Positions 1 to 7,846 of a DNA stretch of 64,000 bases are shown here, piece by piece. The stretch's first letter is position 1. Each line of letters opens with the position of its first letter. The translations under genes were made by a program, and so were the position numbers. Origin of the DNA: Bacteroidales bacterium (GTDB lineage Bacteria > Bacteroidota > Bacteroidia > Bacteroidales > UBA932); NCBI GenBank assembly GCA_024398125.1, contig JAKSJO010000002.1:62001-126000 (forward strand). Reading direction: 5' to 3'. The notes under the pieces were generated by a model, which saw only the letters and a program-made list of their open reading frames with translations, was not told the DNA's origin and ran no database searches.

Positions 1-519
1 TTCGGTTCGCTGTATCTGCTGAGCGTGACATCGAAGAAAGGGGAGGGCATCGACTTCCGTCACAACAGGGGCATCTGGTGCGTAGCCGCCGGCACCATTC
101 TCGGAGCCGTCAGCGCCCTGTATGACAAGTTCCTCATGCAGAGGATGGACAGCGTGTTCGTCCAGAGCTGGTTCTCAATCTACAATGCAGTGCTGATGAC
201 TGCCGTGATGCTGATTCTCTGGCTGCCGGGAGAGCTGAAAAGGCGCAGGATGGAAAACGCTCCGTTCGAGTTCAGCTGGCGCTGGAGCATTCCTCTCATA
301 TCGGTCTTCATCACCATTGCGGATTTTGCATACATGTACAGCCTTACGGTTCCGGGATCCATGGTTTCCATCATCTCGACCATACGCCGCGGATCGGTCA
401 TCATCTCATTCCTGTGCGCGGCTCTGATCTTCCACGAGAAGAACCTCAAGGCAAAATCAGTCGACCTGGCGATAGTCCTGCTTGGTATGCTGCTGCTCCT
501 ATGGGGCAGCCTCACTTAA
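1..519 (+). CDS. EamA/DMT-type membrane transporter, C-terminal part (5' end outside window)
   Basis: The reading frame is open from base 1 to the TAA at 517-519, so the gene starts upstream of the window. The visible part is mostly hydrophobic helices separated by short basic loops, with a final helix rich in Leu (about residues 145-164 counted from the GTG at 25). This fits the second half of an EamA-family 10-TM drug/metabolite transporter in the inner membrane. The substrate cannot be read from the sequence. A clear hairpin terminator follows immediately. The family call rests on overall pattern rather than a signature motif. Confidence 0.6.
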   Translation, partial: FGSLYLLSVTSKKGEGIDFRHNRGIWCVAAGTILGAVSALYDKFLMQRMDSVFVQSWFSIYNAVLMTAVMLILWLPGELKRRRMENAPFEFSWRWSIPLISVFITIADFAYMYSLTVPGSMVSIISTIRRGSVIISFLCAALIFHEKNLKAKSVDLAIVLLGMLLLLWGSLT

Positions 520-527
520 AGATTAGG

Positions 528-557
528 ACAGCCTTCCTTAATGGGAGGCTGTTTTTT
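528..557 (+). terminator. Rho-independent terminator after the EamA gene
   Basis: A 10-bp stem (528-537 with 543-552, one T:G pair) has a 5-nt loop and is followed by a run of T. It sits directly after the transporter stop codon and ends that transcript before the hemicellulase operon. Confidence 0.8.
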
Positions 558-570
558 GTTCCTTTTTTCT

Positions 571-578
571 TACCTTTG
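571..578 (+). promoter_or_regulatory. Possible Bacteroidetes -7 box for the DUF4380-GH43-CE1 operon
   Basis: TACCTTTG matches the Bacteroidetes -7 consensus TAnnTTTG and lies 40 bases before the ATG at 619. No TTTG is correctly spaced for a -33 element (the nearest is only 12 bases away), so the call rests on one element. Confidence 0.45.
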
Positions 579-618
579 AGAGTTGATAGAATAATACTGA
601 ATCATAATAACCATAACA

Positions 619-1521
619 ATGAAAAGGATTTCCTATGTCCTGATGTGCCTTGCCATGCTGACCCTCGGCACATCCGCTTCCGCAGCGTCAAAGAAGGTCG
701 CATCCGTAAAGGATTCTCTCTATGTTCTTACTTCCGGCAATGTAGTCATGTCGATCGACGCTACTGTCGGTGCGAAGGTGACTTCAATGAAGCTTGACGG
801 CAAGGAGCTCATCGCACAGCACGTTCCTGCAAAGGGCTTCTTCAACAATGTCAACGACTACGGCGCAACATTCTGGCCAAGCCCTCAGGCTGAGTGGAAC
901 TGGCCTCCTATCAAGACCTATGACGCAGCTCCTTACACTGTTGAAGTCGGCAAGAAGAGCGTTAAGATGACCAGCGGCAGAGATGAGAAGTATCCATATG
1001 TATTCGTTAAGGAGTACAAGGTCTGCGGCAAGGGTGCTTACGAGATCGTCTACACCATCAAGAACGTAAGCGACAAGGAAGTGAGCGTTGCTCCATGGGA
1101 AATCACCCGCGTTCCTGGTGCCGGCAAGATCTTCTTCGACGCTCCGTCTATCCGTCCTGCAGAAGTACTTCCATGCGAGAGCAAGGAAGGCCTCACATGG
1201 CTTCCTTTCGTGGCTGACGACAAGCAGAACCGCAAGATCTTCGCTGACGGCAAGGGCTGGCTCGCATTCGCAAACGACGGCATGCTCTACGTAAAGCAGT
1301 TCGACGATATCAAGACAGCTGACGCGGCTCCTGAAGAGGACGAGATCGAAATCTACGTCAACAGAGGAACCACCTACATCGAGATCGAGAATCAGGGTGC
1401 ATACAAGAAGATCGCTCCTGGTGCATCTCTCACCTGGGTTGTACGCTGGACTCTCCTTCCTGCAGCCGACAATCTTGATGCAGCAGCTCTCAAGGCTCTT
1501 GCAAAGAAAGCACTCAAGTAA
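619..1521 (+). CDS. Secreted DUF4380-type protein
   Basis: This 300-residue protein has a clean signal peptide (Lys-Arg start, hydrophobic core, Ala-Ser-Ala cleavage region near residue 22). The rest is beta-rich and resembles DUF4380 proteins, which have a galactose-mutarotase-like fold: an N-terminal strand region recognising an object near the WPSPQAEWNWPP stretch (about residues 90-101) and a Pro/Trp/Arg-containing APWEITR segment mid-protein. No catalytic assignment is established for the family. It starts a three-gene operon: the GH43 gene begins 5 bases after its stop. The neighbours suggest a role in binding or processing plant hemicellulose-derived sugars in the periplasm; that is inference. 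Confidence 0.72.
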   Translation: MKRISYVLMCLAMLTLGTSASAASKKVASVKDSLYVLTSGNVVMSIDATVGAKVTSMKLDGKELIAQHVPAKGFFNNVNDYGATFWPSPQAEWNWPPIKTYDAAPYTVEVGKKSVKMTSGRDEKYPYVFVKEYKVCGKGAYEIVYTIKNVSDKEVSVAPWEITRVPGAGKIFFDAPSIRPAEVLPCESKEGLTWLPFVADDKQNRKIFADGKGWLAFANDGMLYVKQFDDIKTADAAPEEDEIEIYVNRGTTYIEIENQGAYKKIAPGASLTWVVRWTLLPAADNLDAAALKALAKKALK

Positions 1522-1526
1522 TAAAT

Positions 1527-3863
1527 ATGAACAAATCACTTATCACGGCCGCTGCAATGGCGGCCATGCTTTGTTCTTGCGGCAATGCTCCGCAGAATAC
1601 GGCTGACTACGACTTCGAGATCGTAGCCAACCCTATCTTCAGGAACACCCACACCTCGGACCCGGCTCCGCTCGTTGTCGGCAACACCCTATACGTGCTT
1701 TGCGGACATGACCAGTGCTACGAGGACCAGCCTGGTTTCGAAGGCCAGTACGGATACAATCTGACCGAATGGCTGCTATATTCTACCGAGGACATGCTCC
1801 ACTGGAAAGATCATGGTGTGGTCATGAAGCCTACCGATTTCAGCTATGCAGTCGGCGAGGCGTGGGCATCCCAGATCATCGAGTACCAGGGACGCTACTA
1901 CATGTTCACATCGATGCAGGCTGGAGCACCATACAACAGCAAGGTCGTAGGTCTCGCTGTCAGCGACAGTCCTGAAGGCCCTTACGAGGACTACCTCGGA
2001 CATCCGCTTGTCACTGACGACATGACAGACAACGGCGCGCGCGGCTGGTGGAACGACATCGATCCTACAGTACTCATCGACGATGATGGCAGCGCATGGA
2101 TGAGCTGGGGCAACGGAACTTGTTTCCTCGCAAAGCTTACCCCGGACCTCAAGGGTATCGACGGAGAGATCCGTACTCTCGTGCTCGACAACTACGTCGA
2201 GGGACCATGGCTCCATAAGAAGGATGGCATGTACTACCTTACCTATGCATCCATGGGACGCCGCGGTGCTGAGGCTATCGAATATGCCACCGCAACATCT
2301 CTCGTTGGAGAATGGACCTGTCAGGGCCCTCTTACCGGCTCTGCACGCGACAGCTTCACCATCCATCCGGGAATCGCGGAGTTCAACGGCAGCTGGTATC
2401 TGTTCTATCATGACGGAACCCTTGCCGCTCACGGCTATTCCGGCGGTTCAGGCCGCCGCAGCGTATGTGTGGAGAATCTGGAGTACAACGAAGACGGAAC
2501 CATGAAGTTCACCCAGCTGACCTCCCAGGGTATTGCTCCTGCAACTCCTTGGCACAACTCGTTCGGCGGCATGCCTACATTCCAGACCAAGTACACCGCC
2601 GACCCTTCTCCAATGATCATCAACGACACCATCTTCGTCTATACATCGCACGACGAGGATGACGCCCAGGGCTACGGCTTCAAGATGCTCAACTGGATAC
2701 TCTGGACCACCACCGACATGGTCAACTTCACCGAGCACGGAGTCGTCGCTTCCACCGAGGCTTTCGACTGGCGTCTCCGCGACAACGGCGCATGGGCTCA
2801 GCAGGTAGTCGAGCGCAACGGCAAGTACTACATGTACTGTCCTCTGCACGGCAACGGCATCGGCGTGCTCATGGCTGATTCTCCATACGGTCCGTTCGTG
2901 GATCCTATCGGAGGACCTATCGTATGGCAGAAGGAGCATTGGGATGACATCGACCCTACCGTCCTCATCGATGACGACGGCCAGGCATACATGAGTTGGG
3001 GCAACCCTCATCTCTACTGCGTGAAGCTCAACGAGGACATGATCAGCACAGACGGCGATATCATGCTGCTTGACACTCCTGCACATTACCAGGAGGGTCC
3101 ATGGGCATTCAAGCGCAACGGCAAGTATTATATGGCATATGCGACTACCTGCTGTCCAGAGGGTCTCGGATATGCAATGGGTCCAGGACCTGACGGTCCA
3201 TGGGATTTCAAGGGCTACATCATGAAGCCTACCGAGCGCGACCGCGGTACCCATCCGGGCATCGTGGAGTACAAGGGCAAGAGCTTCATCTTCGGCCAGA
3301 GCTATGACCTTCTCCAGCTTGACTTCATCACGGCAGGCAAGCCATACGAGCATCACGAGCGCAGATCGGTGGGCGCTGCCGAGATGCACTACAATGAGGA
3401 CGGCACCATCGAGGAGGTTCCATACTGGCTCGAGACCGAGATCACTCCTCTTGACAGCTTCGATCCTTACCAGACCGTAAAGGCCAGCACCATGGCATGG
3501 GGATACAGAATGGTTACCCGCCAGGACGAGAAGGGCATCTACGTTACCGGTATCGACAACGACGATTTCATCATGCTCCGTCAGGTCGATTTCGGCAAGG
3601 GCGCTTCGAAGTTCACCGCGACCGCTTCCGAGGTTGTTGCAGGCTCATCCATCGAGATCCGCATGGATTCCAAGGAAGGCAAGCTTGTCGGTACGCTGAA
3701 CCTCAGCGAGGGTGCAGCAGAGGCAGCTGCCTCATGCGCAATCAAGGGCGCCAAGGGCGTTCATGACCTCTATTTCGTCTTCCGTGGACCAGACTCAGGC
3801 AAGCCTTTCAATCCTACCTCTACCGAAGGTCTCTTCCATTTCAGAAACTGGAAATTCGAATAA
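1527..3863 (+). CDS. Lipoprotein with two tandem GH43 domains and a CBM6-like tail
   Basis: The 778-residue protein starts with a lipoprotein signal (LCSC, Cys18). Two complete GH43 five-blade propeller modules follow. Module 1 (about 30-345) shows the usual acidic triad: Asp45 in SDPAP, Asp179 in DIDPTV, Glu225 in EGPW. Module 2 (about 350-640) repeats it: Asp359 in ADPSP, Asp476 in DIDPTV, Glu523 in EGPW. Both therefore look catalytically competent. Residues about 645-778 form a beta-sandwich like CBM6, ending GVHDLYFVFRG. GH43 enzymes remove arabinose or xylose from arabinoxylan or arabinan. It is cotranscribed with the CE1-type esterase, whose ATG follows the stop codon with no gap. Substrate and the division of work between modules are not visible. 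Confidence 0.88.
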   Translation: MNKSLITAAAMAAMLCSCGNAPQNTADYDFEIVANPIFRNTHTSDPAPLVVGNTLYVLCGHDQCYEDQPGFEGQYGYNLTEWLLYSTEDMLHWKDHGVVMKPTDFSYAVGEAWASQIIEYQGRYYMFTSMQAGAPYNSKVVGLAVSDSPEGPYEDYLGHPLVTDDMTDNGARGWWNDIDPTVLIDDDGSAWMSWGNGTCFLAKLTPDLKGIDGEIRTLVLDNYVEGPWLHKKDGMYYLTYASMGRRGAEAIEYATATSLVGEWTCQGPLTGSARDSFTIHPGIAEFNGSWYLFYHDGTLAAHGYSGGSGRRSVCVENLEYNEDGTMKFTQLTSQGIAPATPWHNSFGGMPTFQTKYTADPSPMIINDTIFVYTSHDEDDAQGYGFKMLNWILWTTTDMVNFTEHGVVASTEAFDWRLRDNGAWAQQVVERNGKYYMYCPLHGNGIGVLMADSPYGPFVDPIGGPIVWQKEHWDDIDPTVLIDDDGQAYMSWGNPHLYCVKLNEDMISTDGDIMLLDTPAHYQEGPWAFKRNGKYYMAYATTCCPEGLGYAMGPGPDGPWDFKGYIMKPTERDRGTHPGIVEYKGKSFIFGQSYDLLQLDFITAGKPYEHHERRSVGAAEMHYNEDGTIEEVPYWLETEITPLDSFDPYQTVKASTMAWGYRMVTRQDEKGIYVTGIDNDDFIMLRQVDFGKGASKFTATASEVVAGSSIEIRMDSKEGKLVGTLNLSEGAAEAAASCAIKGAKGVHDLYFVFRGPDSGKPFNPTSTEGLFHFRNWKFE

Positions 3864-5051
3864 ATGAATATGAAAAAGAACTTATCAGTTGCAGCTCTCA
3901 TGCTGCTCGCATCGCTGCCTGTATTTGCACAGCAGTCGAATGTGAACCTCAGCTACAACCCCCAGAAGGACACCGAAGGTCTCATCCCTTTCAGTGCAAA
4001 CCTCAATTCTCCTCAGGTGAACGATGACCGCACTGTCATCTTCCGCCTCAGGGCTCCTAAGGCTGAGTCGGTGGCTCTCAACGGTGCAATGACCACCATT
4101 ATGGGTGTGCAGGGAAACATTCCTTTCACCAAGGGTGAGGATGGAATCTGGACCCTCAAGATCGGTCCTCTTCCTGTAGACATGTACCAGTACAACATCG
4201 TTGTCGACGGTGTCAAGATGGCTGATCCAAACAACACATACGCTTCATTCACCGCAATGCCTCCTTACAGCGAGCTCATCGTTCATGGTGACGGCCCAAG
4301 CTGGTGGGATGCCAAGGAGGACGTCCCTCACGGATCAGTCAGCCGCGAGTTCTACTACAGTCCTGTCACCGGCGGCATGCGTGACATCTATGTCTATACT
4401 CCACCTAAGTACAACCCTAAGAAGAAGTATCCTGTACTCTACCTCATGGGCGGCAGCGGCGAGCTTCCAAACAACTGGATGTATGACGGACGCGTGAACT
4501 TCATCATGGACAACCTCCTCGCAGAGGGCAAGGCTGAGCCTATGATCATCGCTATCGTAAACAACCAGGTGGTACATCGCAACCATCCAAAGCATGCCGA
4601 CCTCACCTTCGACATCATGGAGCGTGAGTATCGCGAGGCTATCATCCCTTACATCGACAGCCATTACAAGACCATCGCAAATCCTCATGGACGTGCAATT
4701 TCAGGTCTTTCAATGGGTGGACGCCATACCATGTTCGTAGGTCTCAACTCACTCGATCTGTTCGCAAACTTCGGTGTGCTCAGCGCAGGTGACAACAAGC
4801 CTGAGGAGACCTCTCTCGCAAGCTTCCTCAACGATCCTAAGGCAAACGACAAGGTTGATTACCTCTTCATCGGCCAGGGTGGTGCAGAGGAGAAGGGCAT
4901 GTTCAATGTTCGCGTAAAGGGTTTCACCGATGCTCTTGACAAGCACGGCATCGATTACGAGTACTACTGCACAGGCAACGCCGGTCACGACTGGTCAACC
5001 TGGCGTCACCTCCTCTACGAGAGATTCCTTCCAAACCTCTGGAAGAAGTAG
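3864..5051 (+). CDS. Secreted CE1-type (feruloyl/acetyl) esterase with N-terminal E-set domain
   Basis: This is a 395-residue secreted alpha/beta hydrolase. A signal peptide (about 1-22, ending FAQ) precedes an immunoglobulin-like E-set/CBM48-like domain (about 40-140) and an esterase-D fold (about 155-395). The nucleophile elbow is GLSMGG with Ser283, and the histidine is His375 in GHDWSTW. This architecture is typical of Bacteroidetes ferulic acid or acetyl xylan esterases. It starts directly after the GH43 stop codon; a second ATG lies at 3870. The likely role is to strip ester groups so that the GH43 enzyme can act. The gene ends at 5051 and the convergent msrA stop begins at 5052, leaving no intergenic base. 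Confidence 0.85.
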   Translation: MNMKKNLSVAALMLLASLPVFAQQSNVNLSYNPQKDTEGLIPFSANLNSPQVNDDRTVIFRLRAPKAESVALNGAMTTIMGVQGNIPFTKGEDGIWTLKIGPLPVDMYQYNIVVDGVKMADPNNTYASFTAMPPYSELIVHGDGPSWWDAKEDVPHGSVSREFYYSPVTGGMRDIYVYTPPKYNPKKKYPVLYLMGGSGELPNNWMYDGRVNFIMDNLLAEGKAEPMIIAIVNNQVVHRNHPKHADLTFDIMEREYREAIIPYIDSHYKTIANPHGRAISGLSMGGRHTMFVGLNSLDLFANFGVLSAGDNKPEETSLASFLNDPKANDKVDYLFIGQGGAEEKGMFNVRVKGFTDALDKHGIDYEYYCTGNAGHDWSTWRHLLYERFLPNLWKK

Positions 5052-5543
5052 CTAGAAACGCTTAGTGTAGACGTGGCACTCCGGCTCGATATGCCGGAGG
5101 TCACAATAATCACGATGATATTCTTCGGCAGTCCAGAACTTGGATGCCGGGAACAGTTTGGTCGCGATGCTCAGGCCCTTGGCCTCGAGTATCGCGATTG
5201 TCTTTTCGCTGATGGCCTTCTGGTTCTCATCGGCATAGAAGATCGCTGAGCGGTACTGAGGACCTATATCGATGCCCTGACCATCCTCCTGGGTAGGGTC
5301 ATGGATTTCGAAGAAATGGCGGCATACTGTCTCGTAGCTGCATTTCTCTGGATCGAAGATGACGCGTACGGCCTCGTAGTGGCCGGTCTCGTGGGCCTTG
5401 ACCTGCTTGTAGGTAGGATTCTCTTCCTGACCTCCGGTATATCCCGGCTCGACAGAAATGACTCCCTCGAGTCTTTTCATCCAATATTCCATTCCCCAGA
5501 AGCATCCTCCGGCGAAAATTGCGCATTCAGTAACAGTTGCCAT
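5052..5543 (-). CDS. msrA: Peptide methionine-S-sulfoxide reductase MsrA
   Basis: This 163-residue protein repairs oxidised methionine, reducing the S-epimer of methionine sulfoxide. The catalytic motif GGCFWG has Cys14. The conserved GYTGG, TGHYEAVRV, FFEIHDPTQ and GPQYRSAIF segments are all present in order. No MsrB domain is fused. The length is normal for single-domain cytoplasmic MsrA. It is transcribed alone, convergent with the esterase, from a probable promoter at 5567-5574. Confidence 0.95.
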   Translation of the reverse strand: MATVTECAIFAGGCFWGMEYWMKRLEGVISVEPGYTGGQEENPTYKQVKAHETGHYEAVRVIFDPEKCSYETVCRHFFEIHDPTQEDGQGIDIGPQYRSAIFYADENQKAISEKTIAILEAKGLSIATKLFPASKFWTAEEYHRDYCDLRHIEPECHVYTKRF

Positions 5544-5566
5544 GTTTTGTCTTTTTTCTTTCTTGG

Positions 5567-5574
5567 CAAAATTA
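5567..5574 (-). promoter_or_regulatory. Probable -7 box for msrA
   Basis: Read on the minus strand the bases are TAATTTTG, a full TAnnTTTG match, 24 bases upstream of the msrA ATG at 5543. No clear -33 TTTG was found. Confidence 0.5.
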
Positions 5575-5626
5575 ACATTTCTTTGTTTCTTTGCTCTACA
5601 TATCTGGAAAACAATCGTACAAGCTT

Positions 5627-6919
5627 ATGAAAAGATCGCTTATCATCAGTCTGATGCTCCTCATGAGCATCGCAGCAGGCGCGAGTGAACTTACCGACAA
5701 GATGGCTTCCATTCCGGCCATCAGCAATGTGAAGGAACTCAAGTCCACCGAATTCAAGGAGAAATATGAAATCATGTTCAACCATCCGGTTGACCATGAC
5801 ATTGCATCGGCAGGACGTTTCGACCAGCGTGTATATGTATTTCATCGCGGTTTCGACCGTCCGACGATTGTCGTGACCGAGGGCTATGGCGCTACTTATG
5901 CTGCAAATGAAAGATACTGCGAGGAACTCTCAAGATATTTCGATACCAATATCATATTCTGTGAGTATCGCTATTTCCTCGAGTCAACCCCAAGACCATG
6001 CAACTGGGATTACCTTACCGTCAAGAACTCGCTCTGGGATCTCCACGAGGTCGTCACAGCGTTCAAGACCATCTATCCGGGCAAGTGGATTTCTACAGGC
6101 GTCAGCAAGGGAGGTCAGACCACCATGTTCTACCGATCATATTTCCCTGATGATGTAGACATCTCAGTGCCATACGTAGCTCCACTCAACAAGTCCCTCG
6201 AGGACGGCCGTCATGAGCCTTTCATCGCCAAGAAGGTCGCAACTCCAGAGGCACGCCAGAAGGTCCTTGACTACCAGATCGGACTCTTCAAGCGCAAGGC
6301 TGAAATCCTTCCGTATTTCGAACAGGCATGCAAGGCGAAGGGTTATGCCTTCCGTGCGCCATATGAAGACATCTTCGACTACTGGATTCTCGAATTCTCG
6401 TTCGCTTATTGGCAGTGGGGAACCAAGATGGAGGACCTTCCATCAGTAACCCAGACCGGTGCAAAGGAGCTTTGTGATGCCATGTTCAGCTACAACGATC
6501 CATCTTACTTCCAGAGCGACACCTACTACAAGTCCTTCAACGTCCAGGCTGCGCGTGAACTCGGATACTATGGATACGACATCAAGCCATTCAAGAAGTA
6601 CATGAGCGTCAAGTCGACAAAGGACTATATGCGTCGTCTCATGCTTCCGGCATCGCTCGAGAACATCAAGTTTGACAAGACCCTCTACAAGCACGTGGTG
6701 AAGTTCCTCAAGGAGAACGATCCAAAGATGCTCTACATCTATGGAGAGTACGACCCATGGTCGGCAACTGGTGTCTGCCAGTGGCTTGATACCAGCAAGA
6801 AGAAGAATCTCAAGATATATGTACAGCCGGGCGGCAGCCATTCTTCAAGAATTGGCAACATGCCTGAATCTATCAGAGAGGAGATACTTGCGACCATAGG
6901 TGCATGGCTCGCTGAATAA
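5627..6919 (+). CDS. Secreted S37-type (PS-10) serine aminopeptidase
   Basis: A 430-residue secreted serine hydrolase. The start at 5627 is chosen because it begins directly with a signal peptide (MKRSLIISLMLL, then a small-residue cleavage site near 20); the upstream in-frame ATG at 5591 would add 12 residues in front of it. An alpha/beta hydrolase triad can be placed: Ser160 in GVSKGG, Asp376 in GEYDPWS, His405 in GGSHSSR. The pattern fits the PS-10/S37 tripeptidyl aminopeptidase family, which removes short peptides from protein N-termini. It is transcribed divergently from msrA and is probably monocistronic. Peptidase rather than lipase activity is inferred from family resemblance. Confidence 0.78.
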   Translation: MKRSLIISLMLLMSIAAGASELTDKMASIPAISNVKELKSTEFKEKYEIMFNHPVDHDIASAGRFDQRVYVFHRGFDRPTIVVTEGYGATYAANERYCEELSRYFDTNIIFCEYRYFLESTPRPCNWDYLTVKNSLWDLHEVVTAFKTIYPGKWISTGVSKGGQTTMFYRSYFPDDVDISVPYVAPLNKSLEDGRHEPFIAKKVATPEARQKVLDYQIGLFKRKAEILPYFEQACKAKGYAFRAPYEDIFDYWILEFSFAYWQWGTKMEDLPSVTQTGAKELCDAMFSYNDPSYFQSDTYYKSFNVQAARELGYYGYDIKPFKKYMSVKSTKDYMRRLMLPASLENIKFDKTLYKHVVKFLKENDPKMLYIYGEYDPWSATGVCQWLDTSKKKNLKIYVQPGGSHSSRIGNMPESIREEILATIGAWLAE

Positions 6920-6969
6920 GGTAAGCCCTTTTGAGATGGGTTCTTTTAAGGATTTTTTGTAAAAAACGT

Positions 6970-7008
6970 AAAGGTAGTATTGTTTTTTCTAGAAATAGTA
7001 CTACCTTT
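6970..7008. promoter_or_regulatory. 10-bp inverted repeat covering the tRNA promoter
   Basis: AAAGGTAGTA at 6970-6979 is matched by TACTACCTTT at 6999-7008, with 19 bases between. The right arm contains most of the -7 box and the left arm reaches the -33 element. It may be an operator, or a chance symmetry of a strong promoter. Confidence 0.4.
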
Positions 7009-7009
7009 G
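6979..7009 (+). promoter_or_regulatory. Promoter of the tRNA-Lys pair
   Basis: The -7 box TACCTTTG (7002-7009) is preceded by ATTG (6979-6982) with 19 bases between, the spacing expected for Bacteroidetes sigma-ABfr promoters. The first tRNA base is at 7028. Confidence 0.72.
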
Positions 7010-7027
7010 CAATCCCATTAAATGGAG

Positions 7028-7100
7028 GACTCGTTAGCTCAGTCGGTAGAGCATCACACTTTTAATGTGGGGGTCTCGGGTTCGAGCCCCGAACGAGTCA
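7028..7100 (+). tRNA. tRNA-Lys (anticodon TTT)
   Basis: A complete cloverleaf of 73 bases. The acceptor arms GACTCGT and ACGAGTC pair fully, the D arm is GCTC/GAGC, the anticodon loop CTTTTAA carries TTT at 7061-7063, and the T loop is GGTTCGAGCCCC-like. CCA is not encoded: the discriminator A7100 is followed by CGAG. Confidence 0.96.
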
Positions 7101-7118
7101 CGAGTCTTTCAAAAATAT

Positions 7119-7194
7119 GGTTCCTTAGCTCAGTTGGTAGAGCACCTGACTCTTAATCAGGGTGTCTAGGGTTCGAGCCCCTAAGGGACCACCA
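7119..7194 (+). tRNA. tRNA-Lys (anticodon CTT), CCA encoded
   Basis: Acceptor arms GGTTCCT and AGGGACC pair with one T:G. The anticodon stem CCTGA/TCAGG encloses loop CTCTTAA, giving anticodon CTT. Discriminator A7191 is followed by an encoded CCA (7192-7194), unlike the first tRNA of the pair. Together the two genes decode both lysine codons. The 3' end lies inside a long inverted repeat. Confidence 0.96.
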
Positions 7195-7243
7195 AAACAA
7201 AAGCGACAATCACATGATTGTCGCTTTTGTTTTGGTGGTCCCT
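7184..7243 (+). terminator. 28-bp perfect inverted repeat: tRNA terminator that includes the tRNA 3' strand
   Basis: Bases 7184-7211 are perfectly complementary to 7216-7243 with a 4-base loop. The inner 21 bp (A/T-rich around a GCGAC core) behaves as a strong bidirectional-style terminator. The outer 7 bp use the acceptor 3' strand of tRNA-Lys(CTT), so the hairpin could compete with acceptor-stem folding until the precursor is processed. Confidence 0.8.
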
Positions 7244-7255
7244 GGGTTCCTATTA

Positions 7256-7301
7256 TTGGGGAGGGACTCCCCAAACCCCTTCGGTCGGCTTCGCCTCCGA
7301 A
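7256..7301. repeat. Two consecutive hairpins in the tRNA-dtd gap
   Basis: An 8-bp stem (TTGGGGAG with CTCCCCAA, loop GGA, 7256-7274) is followed by TTCGG...CCGAA with an inner GGC/GCC (7280-7301). They look like extragenic palindromes. No ORF is supported between 7195 and 7393. Confidence 0.5.
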
Positions 7302-7336
7302 TGTGTGGTCCCATGGACATCTTTTTTCTTGTGCGT

Positions 7337-7370
7337 TTTGCCTGATGCTGATAGAAAATCCTTATATTTG
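7337..7370 (+). promoter_or_regulatory. Probable promoter of dtd
   Basis: TTTG (7337-7340) and TATATTTG (7363-7370) form -33 and -7 elements with a 22-base spacer, slightly long. The -7 box ends 23 bases before the dtd ATG. Confidence 0.55.
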
Positions 7371-7393
7371 AACTTCAAGGATTTTAGGGACGT

Positions 7394-7846
7394 ATGAGAA
7401 TAGTAATCCAGAGGGTAAGCGAGGCAAATGTCGTCATTGACGGGAGAGTCAACGGAGAAATCGGCCAGGGTTTCATGATTCTTTTGGGCATCGGCTCCGA
7501 TGATACAGCCGAGGACATCGACTGGCTGGTGCGAAAGATTGTCGGGCTACGCGTTTTTAATGACGATGATGGAGTGATGAACCGCTCTATCATGGAAATC
7601 GGAGGAGACATACTGGTCGTCAGCCAATTCACTTTAATGGCATCGACAAAAAAAGGCAACCGCCCGTCCTATATCAACGCTGCGCCTCATGAGATTTCAA
7701 TTCCACTGTATGAAGAGTTCCTGAAAAGGCTGTCTGACGCACTTGGAAAGCCTGTCGCCCACGGCGAATTCGGCGCAGACATGAAGGTCGGCCTGGTCAA
7801 CGATGGCCCTGTAACAATTATTATGGATACAAAAAACAAACAATGA
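7394..7846 (+). CDS. dtd: D-aminoacyl-tRNA deacylase Dtd
   Basis: A 150-residue cytoplasmic proofreading enzyme that hydrolyses D-aminoacyl-tRNA (and Gly-tRNA-Ala in known members). The MRIVIQRV start, the SQFTL motif (about residues 77-81) and the NDGPVT motif (about 137-142) are the two conserved active-site signatures of the family, and the length is typical. Its TGA overlaps the ATG of the next gene in an ATGA junction (7843-7846), indicating translational coupling. Confidence 0.95.
   Translation: MRIVIQRVSEANVVIDGRVNGEIGQGFMILLGIGSDDTAEDIDWLVRKIVGLRVFNDDDGVMNRSIMEIGGDILVVSQFTLMASTKKGNRPSYINAAPHEISIPLYEEFLKRLSDALGKPVAHGEFGADMKVGLVNDGPVTIIMDTKNKQ

Noticed and set aside
2448..3389. Long minus-strand ORF (313 codons) opposite the GH43 gene
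   Set aside because: It mirrors the GC-rich GH43 coding strand, has no recognisable domains, and the plus frame carries complete GH43 motifs.
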